Shown here: piece after piece, positions 1 through 8,611 of the stretch
Numbering within the stretch: position 1 is the stretch's first letter
Layout: each line of letters begins with the position of its first letter
NCBI GenBank assembly: GCA_964541755.1
Contig: CAZIRF010000003.1
Location: forward strand, 62,001-126,000
Direction of reading: 5' to 3'
Origin: CAZIRF01 sp964541755
Lineage (GTDB): Bacteria > Spirochaetota > Spirochaetia > Treponematales > Breznakiellaceae
DNA: 64,000 bases
Notes under the pieces: model-generated
What the model saw: only the letters and a program-made list of their open reading frames with translations
Databases searched by the model: none
What the model was told of the DNA's origin: nothing
Position numbers and translations under genes: made by a program

Positions 1-448
1 CCATGTCTGCTACGGCATAGCGAATGAACCGGTCGCCTGGGAGCCCGACGATTACCGCGAGAGCGATATCGCCCTGCAGGAAGAGCTCTACCAATTGATC
101 CGCGCAAAGGCCCCCGAAACCCTCGTCATGCTGATGGGCTTTTCCTCTGTCGACCACACAGTTATCGATTGTATGGAAAAGGTGGATTTCGTCGACTGGA
201 CAAACGCCTGTGTGGACTTCCACGCCTACGGCCCCCTCGAAGAGCGCTCGCCCTGGTGGCTTGCCCTCAAGGCCCGCTGGCCCGTCTTTTGCGGCGAGTT
301 CACCCACGCCCCCTGGGCCGGCCAGCACCTGCCCCCCGGCGACATCGCCCGCGCCCTCGAGGACCTGGGCATCTCCTGGAACGCCCTCTGCTTCGACGGC
401 ACGAGCGTCCTCGAGTACATGGGACCAAGACAATACCCTACAAACTGA
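1..448 (+). CDS. Glycoside hydrolase family 5-like protein, C-terminal part (left edge)
   Basis: The open frame enters from the left edge (codons in phase with base 2) and ends at TGA 446-448, so only the last ~148 residues are present. They show an ANEP motif with the acid/base Glu near residue 8 of the visible part, and a VFCGEF segment about 85 residues later that fits the nucleophile Glu of clan GH-A enzymes. Family 5 (endoglucanase/mannanase type) is the best guess; the substrate cannot be told. The final codons overlap the converging fucosidase gene by 11 bp, and the stop lies inside a copy of the ACTATCAG repeat (read as CTGATAGT on this strand). Confidence 0.7.
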   Translation, partial: HVCYGIANEPVAWEPDDYRESDIALQEELYQLIRAKAPETLVMLMGFSSVDHTVIDCMEKVDFVDWTNACVDFHAYGPLEERSPWWLALKARWPVFCGEFTHAPWAGQHLPPGDIARALEDLGISWNALCFDGTSVLEYMGPRQYPTN

Positions 449-3068
449 TAGTCTCCCCTGCGCCAAGAAGGACTGTCTCCACGCACCCGTTACGGTGGAG
501 GTCCATGCGTACCGGGTGATTGCCCGCGGCAAGTCTTCCCCCGGCAATCCTTCCTCCAGCCCATTCGATATCCACCCTAAGGTCGCCGCGGGCGCGAAGG
601 CCCCGGGCTCGACCCTGTGGCCAGGCGGCTGGCAGGGCGGGCAGGAGCTCCAGGCGTATGTGTGCGGGTGCCATCGGTGTCGCCGAACTGCCCGGTGTCG
701 CAAGGCTGTCTGGTGCCGCCGGCAAAGCTGGCGCAATCAGTTTTGACTGCACCAGGAGTTCCGTGATGCCCGCACAGCCCCCGAAGTTGCCGTCAATCTG
801 GAAGGGGGGGTGATTGTCGAAGAGGTTGGGGTGCGTTGAGTGGGCGAGGAGGGCGAGGAGGTTCCGGTGGGCGGCGTCGCCGTCGCCCAGACGCGCATAG
901 AAATTGACTATCCAAGCGCGGGACCAGCCGGTGTGGCCGCCCCCCTGTGCCAGGCGCGCGGCGAGGGTCTTGCGGGCGGCATCGGCCAGGGCCGGGCTCG
1001 TGTGTCGGTCGATCTCCTGGCCGGGGTGGAGGGCGAAGAGCTGGGAGATGTGGCGGTGGCCGGGTTCGAGCTCTTCGTACTCCTCGGCCCACTCCTTGAT
1101 GCGGCCATCTGCGCCGGTTTCGACGGGGGGGAGCCTGTCGCGGGCGGTAGCGAGATCGGCGATGAAGGCGGCCGTGTTTGTAGCAGTTTCGGTACTGGGA
1201 GCTCCCTCTGTAGCGGGGCCGTGCGCAGAATCCCCCAGTATCCGGGCGGCGGAAAGGGTCGCGTCAAAGAGGGCGCGGATAATCTGGCTGTCCATCGAGG
1301 GGCCGCGGCAGAGGGAGCCCACCTCGCCGTTGGGCAGGCGGTAGGTGTTTTCGGGGGATGATGAAGGGCTCGTGATGAGCCTGCCCGTGCGGTCTGTTTC
1401 GAGGTAGTCGAGGAAGAAGAGGCTCGCCTCCCGCAGGAGGGGCCAGGCGCGCTCCAGAAAGCCCCGGTCCAGGTGGTACTCGAAGTGTTCCCACAGGTGG
1501 AGGCAGAGCCAGGCGGCGCCGGTGGGCCAGAGGGTGGCGGGTATCCACATATCCTGGGGGGCGCAATCGCCCCAGATGTCGCTGTTGTGGTGGGCGACAA
1601 AGCCGCGGCAGCCGTACATGTCGCGGGCTACTTTTTGGCCTCGGGGCAGCATGGTCTCCAGGAGCGAAAAGAGGGCCTCGTGGCTGCCGGAGAGGTTTGT
1701 GGACTCGGCCGGCCAGTAGTTCATCTGGGTGTTGATGTTTATCGTGTACTTCGAGCCCCAGGGCGGGTTGTGACTGTCGTTCCAGATCCCCTGGAGGTTG
1801 GCCGGCAGGCAGCCGGGACGGCTCGAAGACAGAAGCAGGTAGCGCCCAAAGTGCCAGTAGAGGGCGAGGAGGTCCGCACCGTTCGCGCCCCCGTCGCTCG
1901 ACGCTTCGTCATTTGACGAACCGCCGCCATCCACTGCGGTCTTGATTGCCGCAAGGCGTTCGTCGGTTGGGCGGGCGCTTGTCGCTGTGGTGTCATGCGC
2001 CTGTGTGGCGGCATGCTCTGCCGCTGGTGGGCCCAGCTCGAGGTCGGCGCTGTCGTAGTGCTCTTTCCAGTCGGCCAAGTGGGCGGCGCGGACGGCCTCG
2101 TAACCCGCCGCGATGGCCGCTTGTATGCGGCTTGCGGCGCGGACGGCGGGATCGCCGGTTCGCAGGCCTGCAGAGCCCTGCGGGAAATTCGTCTCGCCGG
2201 CGAGGTAGAGGGTAAGGCTCGTCGCCCCCTCGATCTTGAGGTGGTCGCCCAGTGCGTGGACGCGGGCGGGTGTAGCGATGGAGGGGCCAGTCGAAGCAAG
2301 GTTGTTCGTAGCCGCAGCCATGCCCTCATCGGCGACGGCGGCGCAGGCTGCGAAGAAGTTGGAACCGCCCTGGCCCCCGCAGTTCCCGGCCATGAAGATG
2401 CCGTTCGCGTCTTCCGGGTGCGCCGCAGTCCCTGCGGCCGGGCTCCAGGGCCCGCTTGAGGACAGGAGGCGGTCCCGTTCGAGGGCTATCGTGCAGTTGA
2501 GGCCGCCGGGAACGCTGCATTGTATGCGGACGACAAGGACCTGTGCCGGGTGCGATACGAAGACTTCGCGGGTAAAGAGGCCCTCCCCCGCCCGATAGCC
2601 TGTGATGGCAGTCGCCGTTGCGAGGTCGAGGCGGCGCTGGTAGTCTTCGATGGCCGCACTTGGAGCGAAGCGGCGGGCAATATCGGGGTGATTGATGGTG
2701 CGCAGGTACCAGGGGATCTCGCGGTCGCCATGGTCGAACTCGAGGTAGAGCTCCCCCAGGGGTAGGTAGTGCCCCTGACTTTCGGGCGTCCCGGCCATGG
2801 CCTCGAGGGCGAGCTCTTCGGCTCGGGCGATTTCCCCTTCGGTAAGAAGTTTACGCACGAGCGGGAAGGCCTCCCGGGCACTCGGGTTGATGCGCTCCTT
2901 GGGGCCCCCGTACCACATGCTCTCCTCGTTGAGCTGGATGCGCTCGCGGTGGACGCTTCCAAAGACCATGGCCCCCAGGCGCCCGTTTCCCAGCGGGTAG
3001 GCGGCGTTCCAGTCTGCGGCCGGCCGGCTGTGGAAGAGTGCTTTTCTGTGCTGGGAATCGCCTGTCAT
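438..3068 (-). CDS. GH95 alpha-L-fucosidase
   Basis: This 876-residue protein has the full family 95 layout. An N-terminal beta-sandwich begins with the typical AAYPLGNGRLGAMVFG stretch near residue 23. The catalytic (alpha/alpha)6 barrel has NYWPAE near residue 449, the general-acid Glu in SPSSSPENTY near 573, and the catalytic Asp in FQIDGNFGG near 757. Family members release alpha-1,2-linked L-fucose, or occasionally L-galactose, from glycans by inversion. No signal peptide is visible, so it probably acts in the cytoplasm on imported oligosaccharides. It is the last gene of a five-gene leftward operon, and its ATG overlaps the stop of the Aat-like gene (ATGA). Its own stop is just inside the converging GH5 gene. 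Confidence 0.93.
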   Translation of the reverse strand: MTGDSQHRKALFHSRPAADWNAAYPLGNGRLGAMVFGSVHRERIQLNEESMWYGGPKERINPSAREAFPLVRKLLTEGEIARAEELALEAMAGTPESQGHYLPLGELYLEFDHGDREIPWYLRTINHPDIARRFAPSAAIEDYQRRLDLATATAITGYRAGEGLFTREVFVSHPAQVLVVRIQCSVPGGLNCTIALERDRLLSSSGPWSPAAGTAAHPEDANGIFMAGNCGGQGGSNFFAACAAVADEGMAAATNNLASTGPSIATPARVHALGDHLKIEGATSLTLYLAGETNFPQGSAGLRTGDPAVRAASRIQAAIAAGYEAVRAAHLADWKEHYDSADLELGPPAAEHAATQAHDTTATSARPTDERLAAIKTAVDGGGSSNDEASSDGGANGADLLALYWHFGRYLLLSSSRPGCLPANLQGIWNDSHNPPWGSKYTININTQMNYWPAESTNLSGSHEALFSLLETMLPRGQKVARDMYGCRGFVAHHNSDIWGDCAPQDMWIPATLWPTGAAWLCLHLWEHFEYHLDRGFLERAWPLLREASLFFLDYLETDRTGRLITSPSSSPENTYRLPNGEVGSLCRGPSMDSQIIRALFDATLSAARILGDSAHGPATEGAPSTETATNTAAFIADLATARDRLPPVETGADGRIKEWAEEYEELEPGHRHISQLFALHPGQEIDRHTSPALADAARKTLAARLAQGGGHTGWSRAWIVNFYARLGDGDAAHRNLLALLAHSTHPNLFDNHPPFQIDGNFGGCAGITELLVQSKLIAPALPAAPDSLATPGSSATPMAPAHIRLELLPALPAAWPQGRARGLRARGDLRVDIEWAGGRIAGGRLAAGNHPVRMDLHRNGCVETVLLGAGETISL

Positions 3069-3808
3069 GTCTTCGCTCCTCTGGCCGCCCGGAAGCGGGC
3101 GACAAATGTCCTTCTGTCAAAGTATTCTGCCCCGAGCCGGGCCTTGTAGTCCATCGGCATGCCCAAATCCCACAGCTCAAACCCGTTTTCTGCCAGCCAT
3201 ACGGCCGTCATGGCCATCTGCATGCTCCCTGCACCCCCTTCGATCCAGGTCCCCGAATAGCTTGTGTAGACCCCGCCCACCGCGATACCGAACTCGACCG
3301 CAGCGAGCTTCCCGCCCCGGTAGAGGCAAAAAGAGAGGGGCCGGGCTGATGGCAGGCCACCGTTTTCTGCGTCACGCGGGAAGCCTTCGAGGGCCTCCTT
3401 GAGCGGCGGCGTCAACCAGTCTGCACCCCAGCGTTTGACGCATATATCGAAGGCTTCCCCGATATTGTTCGACACGTGGAGGAGAAGTCCTGTTTTGCCC
3501 GCGTCGAGCTTCCCGCGCAGGCCCTTGGGCACGCGGAAATCGCAGGGGGCGAGGACGGCCCGTTCGAGGTGGAGTTTTGGCAGGAGAATGGGGATTCCCC
3601 CCATGTCCTGGCTCATAAGGAGGAAGCCGGCACCTGCAAGGGCCGCCAGTGGGATGGGATCGAAGAAGAGCGCCGCGAGAAATTCATGGGGATAGTCGCT
3701 CTCAAGGAGTTCGTCGACCACAGCCGCAGCCCATTCGTCCCGTACGCCAGGGCGCCATGGAGGAGAGTCCTGCGGCAGATCGAGCCAGCGAATGGGCTCG
3801 ACGCTCAT
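3065..3808 (-). CDS. Leucyl/phenylalanyl-tRNA-protein transferase (Aat)-like protein
   Basis: The 247-residue product fits the Aat fold. TWLTPPL-like residues (seen as DWLTPPLKEALEGF near 128) precede a core reading GIAVGGVYTSYSGTW near 175, where Aat has its GGVF...ESMFS region. The LWDLGMP...RLGAEYFDRR end matches the acetyltransferase-like C-terminal half. Aat enzymes add Leu or Phe to proteins with N-terminal Arg or Lys, marking them for ClpAP. Sequence agreement is partial, so another GNAT-type aminoacyl transferase is possible. It sits between ktrA and the fucosidase with 4-bp overlaps on both sides. It starts at ATG 3806-3808. Confidence 0.55.
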   Translation of the reverse strand: MSVEPIRWLDLPQDSPPWRPGVRDEWAAAVVDELLESDYPHEFLAALFFDPIPLAALAGAGFLLMSQDMGGIPILLPKLHLERAVLAPCDFRVPKGLRGKLDAGKTGLLLHVSNNIGEAFDICVKRWGADWLTPPLKEALEGFPRDAENGGLPSARPLSFCLYRGGKLAAVEFGIAVGGVYTSYSGTWIEGGAGSMQMAMTAVWLAENGFELWDLGMPMDYKARLGAEYFDRRTFVARFRAARGAKT

Positions 3809-4530
3809 TTCTTCCCGGGTTTGTTGAAAAGCTTCTTGAAGTTCCCCATCAGTTTATCGCGGGTCTTCGCCCGGTCCAGCTGGCCGGAGAACTTCGCAAC
3901 CGAATCCTCCGTGCCCGAAAAGAGCCCGATATCCCCGGGACGAAATCGGTATGCAGGATCAATGACCGCATATTCGTCTCCTTGCTCGCCATTTTTTACC
4001 GAGATGAGGTTGAGCCCGAATTTCTTGCGGATGTCCACCTCGAGGATGGTCTTCGAGTAGAAGTCGTCGGGAATGGCCACCTCCGCAATAACGAGGGAGC
4101 CCCCAACCGGCAGGTACGAAAGGAGGGTGGAGGAAAGGAGGAGCGGGGCGATACGCTTGGCGGCCTCCCGGTTGGGGAAAATGATACGGGTTGCTCCGAC
4201 AATCTCGAGGATCTCTGCGTGGGCTTCGGTTTCGGCTTTGACCACGATGTTTTTGATACCCAGTTTTCTACAGTAACTGGTTGTGAGTATCGAGGCCTCG
4301 ATTTTGTGACCCAGGTCGATGACAACCCCGTCGATGGTTGGCGGGAGTATGTGCTTGAGGCTGTCGGCGTTGAGCACGTCCAGGACGTAGGCCGTGACAT
4401 CGCTGTCCTTGTAGTTGTCGACAACCTGGGTGTCGCGGTCTATGACGAGGACCTCCGCACCCAGTTCGAGCAGCTCGTCGAGGACCTGTTTGCCAAAGAA
4501 ATCGAGGCCGATAATGGCGAATTGTTTCAT
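3805..4530 (-). CDS. ktrA: KtrA-type potassium channel regulatory subunit (RCK)
   Basis: This 241-residue cytosolic protein has an RCK_N Rossmann fold starting AIIGLDFFGKQVLDEL and an acidic strand end (VLVIDRD near residue 32) for NAD or nucleotide binding. An RCK_C ligand domain occupies the last third (residues ~140-220). The usual GxGxFG is altered to GLDFFG, so nucleotide preference may differ. It would form the octameric ring that gates KtrB, whose gene lies four bases upstream in the same operon. The last 15 residues are Lys-rich. Confidence 0.87.
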   Translation of the reverse strand: MKQFAIIGLDFFGKQVLDELLELGAEVLVIDRDTQVVDNYKDSDVTAYVLDVLNADSLKHILPPTIDGVVIDLGHKIEASILTTSYCRKLGIKNIVVKAETEAHAEILEIVGATRIIFPNREAAKRIAPLLLSSTLLSYLPVGGSLVIAEVAIPDDFYSKTILEVDIRKKFGLNLISVKNGEQGDEYAVIDPAYRFRPGDIGLFSGTEDSVAKFSGQLDRAKTRDKLMGNFKKLFNKPGKK

Positions 4531-4534
4531 GCGT

Positions 4535-5857
4535 TTACCCCAGAAGTATATCCACGGATGGATAGGTTATGTGCGCCGGTTCTTTGCGCAGGGCCGGGAA
4601 GGCGAGGGCGATGAGGCCCACCCTGCCGGCGAACATGGTGAAAATGATGATGAGCTTCCCGGCCGGCCCCAGTTGCGGGGTATAGCCCATGGAAAGTCCC
4701 ACCGTCCCGAAGGCCGATACCGATTCGAAGACAAGCTGCTCGAAGGGGGCGCCCCGCAGACCCTCCACGAGCGAGAGGGCCCCCGCAGACACGGCGAGCA
4801 GGGCCAAGGCCTTCAAGAAATAGACGACTGCCTTGTTGGTAAGGGAGAAGGGCAGGCGGCGATGGAAGACGTTTATGTCCCCGTTGAAGCCCGGGCGCCG
4901 GGTCATGACGACGAGGACGAGGAGAAAGGTCGTCACCTTGATGCCGCCGGCGATTGAGCCGGGGGCACCGCCTATGAACATGAGGATGATGACGAGGACC
5001 TTGGACGGTTGCGAGAGGGCCCCCTGCGGGACGGCATTGAAGCCGGCAGTGCGCGGGGTGGCCGCCTGGAAAAAGGCATTGGCAATACGCTGCCCGCCCG
5101 CCATGCCGTCAAAGGAACGGTTCCACTCGAGGGCGAGGAAGGCGAGGCTTCCCGCGAGGAGGAGGAAGGCGGTGGTCGCCAGAACGGCCTTGCTGTGCCA
5201 GGTAAGGCGGCGGTTTTTCCCCGCAAGACGCCGTCCCAGGTCCTGGAGCACGATGAAGCCCAAGCCCCCCGTGATGAAAAGCGCGGAGAGGACTATCAGT
5301 ATTGATGTCTTCGAATTGAACGACTCCATGCTGTCGGAGAAGGTGGAAAAGCCCGCGTTGCAGAAGGCGGATATCGAATGGAAGACGGCGGTAAAGGCGG
5401 GAGCCGCAGTACCCTGTGCGCGAAAGAGGCCATAGAGGGCGAGGGCCCCCAGTCCTTCAATGGCGAGGGTGAAGACGACGATGCTGCGCACGATCTTGGC
5501 GGGTTCGAATTCGACCCCGTCGGTGTAAAAGCTTTTGATGGTGTTGAGGCGGCGAAAGGGGATGCGTTGGCCCGGAATGGAGATAAGGATGGAGGTAAAG
5601 CTGATAATTCCCAGACCGCCCAGCTGGATAAGGGCGAGGATGATGCCCTGGCCCAGGCGCGTGTAGCTTGCGGTATCGACCGTCGCGAGCCCGGTAACGC
5701 AGACGGCGGAGCAGGCGGTAAAGAAGGCGTCGAGCGGGTGGAGCTTCGAGGGGCCGCCCCAGGCGGCGGGGATGAGGAGGGCGAATGTCCCCATCAGTAT
5801 AAGGAGGGCAAAGAAGGCAAGGAGGTAGAATGCGTCGTTGGCGGTCTGTTTCTTCAT
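4535..5857 (-). CDS. ktrB: KtrB/TrkH-type potassium uptake channel
   Basis: This 440-residue membrane protein has four M1-P-M2 repeats. The four filter segments are visible: AVCVTGLAT near residue 52, SAFCNAGFST near 165, ATPRTAGFNAV near 268 and SAFGTVGLSMG near 388, each with the conserved selectivity-filter Gly. An intramembrane-loop segment FIGGAPGSIAGGIK follows the third pore. With KtrA it would form a Na+- or H+-coupled K+ importer. The gene starts inside the end of the DUF4838-like gene (ATGA overlap at 5854-5857). One copy of the ACTATCAG repeat falls in a transmembrane segment (SILIVLS). Confidence 0.93.
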   Translation of the reverse strand: MKKQTANDAFYLLAFFALLILMGTFALLIPAAWGGPSKLHPLDAFFTACSAVCVTGLATVDTASYTRLGQGIILALIQLGGLGIISFTSILISIPGQRIPFRRLNTIKSFYTDGVEFEPAKIVRSIVVFTLAIEGLGALALYGLFRAQGTAAPAFTAVFHSISAFCNAGFSTFSDSMESFNSKTSILIVLSALFITGGLGFIVLQDLGRRLAGKNRRLTWHSKAVLATTAFLLLAGSLAFLALEWNRSFDGMAGGQRIANAFFQAATPRTAGFNAVPQGALSQPSKVLVIILMFIGGAPGSIAGGIKVTTFLLVLVVMTRRPGFNGDINVFHRRLPFSLTNKAVVYFLKALALLAVSAGALSLVEGLRGAPFEQLVFESVSAFGTVGLSMGYTPQLGPAGKLIIIFTMFAGRVGLIALAFPALRKEPAHITYPSVDILLG

Positions 5858-7050
5858 GCAGTGGCTGTTCCCTTGACTGTGTTTGGAGCGCTGCGGCCGC
5901 GGCTTGCCGCCCCGATGGCTACGGCCGGGGCGAGGGCGCTCTTCCAGCTGGCCAATTCGCGTACCTCGACCTGTACGGGGCGCGGGCGGATGCGCTCCCG
6001 CGGCTTGATGGCCCCGGGGTCGGTGGATTCGTCGCGGTCCTCCGGGAGGGCCAGTACGGTGGCGAGCCCCGCGCTGTCAAGGGCGTCGGCGATGGCGTTG
6101 AGGGCGAGGAGTTCCTGTTCCTGGGGCGAGAAGGCGCGGCAGCTGGGGCAGTGGCACCAGTCTTCCTGCGGGTTGCCGCTGCCGTGGAGGTGGACGCTGT
6201 CCACCGAGCCGAAGCGCACGATGCGTTCGACGGCGTTGGTCGCGACGGCGGCCAGGGCGGCGGGGGTCGTGGGGCAGAAGTTGTGGTCTGCGAGGCGCTT
6301 GCCCTCCTTCATGCGGTACCAGTCTTTATGCCGGCGAAAGGGCGCGCGCGGGACGAGCTTGTCCATGCAGGCGCCGCCCGCTTCGAGGGCAATGCCGCAG
6401 CGTTCGGCCGTTTCGAAGAGCTGGGGGGCAATGCGCTCCCACACCTGTTCCGGGGCGGCTTGGAAGGCCTGCGCGCGGGCATCGGTGCGAACGAGGACGG
6501 CGTCAAAACCGATGCGCGCGGCCCACTCGATAATTTCGCTGCCCAAGCGCACGTTGTCCCGCCCGCCCCAGCGGGCACAGAGGGCGACGGGGACCGCCAT
6601 GCAGAGCCGTTCCCCTGCGCCGTCATCGTATCGTCCGGGGCGCTCGAGGGGGAGGGCGGGGGCATTTGCCACTGCGGGGCCGGCCGCGAGCCGGGGCGCT
6701 TGGCCGGGTTCGGGCCACCAGAGCCCGATGGCATCGAAGAAGTCGGCGATGGCGTTCATGAGCCCGTGGCGGCTGTCGCCATAGAACTCGATGCGCCCTT
6801 CGCCCGCGCGCCAGGAAAAGCCGCGCGGGGGGCCGTCGGGGCCCGCCGGGTGGTCCATCTCGCAGTTGAGGACGAATATGGGGCGGTCCCCTGCCGGGGC
6901 GGGGCCGTTTGCGTCGAGTATTTCCGGCCGCGTGGGGGAAAGCCCGCAGAGGGCGCGCAGGTGGAGCAGGCCCTTGGCGAGCTCTTCGGCGGCGGGGCAG
7001 TCGTCGGTGGCCAGTATGGCCCAGTCCAGGCCGGGGTCGAAGTTTTTCAT
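5854..7050 (-). CDS. DUF4838-like / alpha-glucuronidase-like domain protein
   Basis: The 398-residue product begins with an N-terminal alpha/beta segment typical of GH20/GH67-associated domains. FYGDSRHGLMNAIADFFDAIG followed by LWWPEPG (residues ~88-115) is the glucuronidase-like strand pattern. The C-terminal half has CHCPSCRAFSPQEQELLALNAIADAL (near 315), which is the hallmark of DUF4838 proteins. These are thought to be carbohydrate-active enzymes, but activity is unproven. There is no signal peptide. It is the first gene of the leftward operon, with a promoter at 7061-7089 and almost no leader. Its place before K+ uptake genes is unexpected. Confidence 0.55.
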   Translation of the reverse strand: MKNFDPGLDWAILATDDCPAAEELAKGLLHLRALCGLSPTRPEILDANGPAPAGDRPIFVLNCEMDHPAGPDGPPRGFSWRAGEGRIEFYGDSRHGLMNAIADFFDAIGLWWPEPGQAPRLAAGPAVANAPALPLERPGRYDDGAGERLCMAVPVALCARWGGRDNVRLGSEIIEWAARIGFDAVLVRTDARAQAFQAAPEQVWERIAPQLFETAERCGIALEAGGACMDKLVPRAPFRRHKDWYRMKEGKRLADHNFCPTTPAALAAVATNAVERIVRFGSVDSVHLHGSGNPQEDWCHCPSCRAFSPQEQELLALNAIADALDSAGLATVLALPEDRDESTDPGAIKPRERIRPRPVQVEVRELASWKSALAPAVAIGAASRGRSAPNTVKGTATA

Positions 7051-7060
7051 GGCGAGACAA

Positions 7061-7089
7061 ATAGTAGCCTCTTGCCGGCCCGTTGTCTA
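7061..7089 (-). promoter_or_regulatory. Promoter of the DUF4838-ktrB-ktrA-aat-GH95 operon
   Basis: On the minus strand TAGACA (7089-7084) and TACTAT (7066-7061) are separated by 17 bp. Only ten bases lie between the -10 and ATG 7050, and there is no Shine-Dalgarno sequence, so the transcript would have a leader of only a few bases. Confidence 0.5.
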
Positions 7090-7100
7090 TCGCGGGGTGC

Positions 7101-7106
7101 TATACT
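7101..7106 (+). promoter_or_regulatory. Possible -10 element for the flavoprotein operon
   Basis: TATACT lies 74 bases before ATG 7181. No good -35 hexamer is found at 16-18 bp, so this is only a candidate. It would give a leader of about 65 bases that carries a GGAGGG ribosome site at 7165-7170. Confidence 0.3.
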
Positions 7107-7180
7107 GGTAGTAGATCATCCCCGCGGGCGCCCTTCGGGTGGGCGCAGACCGCCGGGGACGCGCGGAGGGGGCTATCAGC

Positions 7181-8611
7181 ATGGATGACATCTTCGATGT
7201 GGCCATCGTCGGCTGCGGGGTGAGCGGCGCGAACATAGCGCGGACGCTCTCGGCATACACGGCCCGGGTCGTGGTCCTTGAAAAGGAAGAGGATATCTCC
7301 TTCGGGACGTCCAAGGCCAACTCGGGCATCGTCCACGGGGGCTTTCACCACCGGCGCGACACCCTCAAGGCGCGCCTCGAGCTCGAGGGCGGCCTCATGT
7401 TCGACCGTCTGCACCGCGAGTTGGGCTTTCCCTTTACGCGTTGCGGCATCATCGTCGCGGCGCGGAGCGAAGAGGAGCTCGAATCGGTGCGTGTCCTCTA
7501 CGAACGCGGCCGCGAAAACGGGGTTATCGGCATCGAACTCTGCTCCCGCGAACGCCTCCTCGCCCTCGAACCGGTCCTCTCGCCAGAGGTTGTCGGCGGC
7601 CTCCACGCCCCCGGCGGCGGCATCGTCGAGCCCTACGGTTTCGTCTTCGCCCTCATGGAAAACGCGATCCTCAACGGGGTCCAATTGAAGACGGGCTTCA
7701 AGCTGATAGCCGCGCGCCGAACAGGGGAGCTCTGGGAGTTGGAATCTGCCGACGGTCGTTCAATTCGCGCCCGCTGGCTCGTGAACGCCGCGGGCCTCTT
7801 TGCCGACGAGGTCTCCCGTATGGCCGGCGGCGAGGAATTTACCATAAAAGCGCGCAAGGGCGAGTATTTCCTTTTGGATCGCCTCGCCGCCGCCAAACCC
7901 GGCAAGGTCATCTTCCCCGTGCCCACGGCCGTCTCCAAGGGGATGCTCGTCATCCCCACGGTCGAGGACACGGTCCTTGTGGGCCCCACGGCCGACGAGG
8001 TCGACGACAAGGAGGATTTCGCCACCGAGCAGGCCCACCTTACCCATATCATGGAATCGGGCAAGGGCCTCGTCCCGGGACTGCGCGAGGCGGATGTCAT
8101 AACGAACTTTGCGGGGCTGCGGCCCGCTCTGGGCGAGGACTTCTACATAGAGCTCTCGAAGAAGGCCGCGGGGCTCGTGCTGGTGGCCGGTATCCAGTCG
8201 CCCGGGCTCACCGCCTCGCCCGCGATTGGCGAGTACGTTAAAGACCTCCTCCTTCGCGGCGGGCTCGAGCTCCTGGCGCGGCGCAACTTTATTGCGAGTC
8301 TCCCGCCCACCCCCGTTCTGCGCCGCCTTTCTGCCGCCGAGCTCGACGCGCGCATCGCAGAGGACCCCGCCTGGGGGCGCGTCGTCTGCCGCTGCGAGAA
8401 CGTGAGCGAGGCGGAGATCATCACGGCCATTCGGCGCGGGCACCATAGCCTGGACGGGGTCAAGTTCTACACCCGCGCCCAGATGGGGCGCTGCCAGGGC
8501 GGCTTTTGCCAATACACGATTATCAAGCTCATCATGCGCGAGACGGGGCTTTCGTTTGACGAGGTAACCAAGCGCGGGGGCGCAAGCCGGGTCCTAGGAG
8601 GAGAGCTGTGA
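7181..8611 (+). CDS. GlpA-type FAD-dependent oxidoreductase with BFD-like [2Fe-2S] domain
   Basis: The 476-residue product starts with a DAO-family FAD fold (VAIVGCGVSGANIAR near residue 6). SNSGIVHGG-like residues (ANSGIVHGGFHH near 46) are typical of glycerol-3-phosphate dehydrogenases. The C-terminus is a BFD-like domain with CRCENVSEAE and GRCQGGFCQY (near 405-450), whose four Cys can bind [2Fe-2S]. The start at 7181 is chosen for the GGAGGG site ten bases upstream. It is coupled to the next flavoprotein (GTGA) and a DUF1667 gene. Together they match the anaerobic three-part unit often found beside glycerol kinase genes, but no kinase is in this window. The substrate is therefore inferred as glycerol-3-phosphate or a related alpha-hydroxy compound. 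Confidence 0.75.
   Translation: MDDIFDVAIVGCGVSGANIARTLSAYTARVVVLEKEEDISFGTSKANSGIVHGGFHHRRDTLKARLELEGGLMFDRLHRELGFPFTRCGIIVAARSEEELESVRVLYERGRENGVIGIELCSRERLLALEPVLSPEVVGGLHAPGGGIVEPYGFVFALMENAILNGVQLKTGFKLIAARRTGELWELESADGRSIRARWLVNAAGLFADEVSRMAGGEEFTIKARKGEYFLLDRLAAAKPGKVIFPVPTAVSKGMLVIPTVEDTVLVGPTADEVDDKEDFATEQAHLTHIMESGKGLVPGLREADVITNFAGLRPALGEDFYIELSKKAAGLVLVAGIQSPGLTASPAIGEYVKDLLLRGGLELLARRNFIASLPPTPVLRRLSAAELDARIAEDPAWGRVVCRCENVSEAEIITAIRRGHHSLDGVKFYTRAQMGRCQGGFCQYTIIKLIMRETGLSFDEVTKRGGASRVLGGEL

Noticed and set aside
5830..7188. Long plus-strand frames over the DUF4838 gene
   Set aside because: The minus strand encodes a coupled, domain-bearing protein with a promoter; the plus frames have Arg/Ala/Gly-rich shadow composition.
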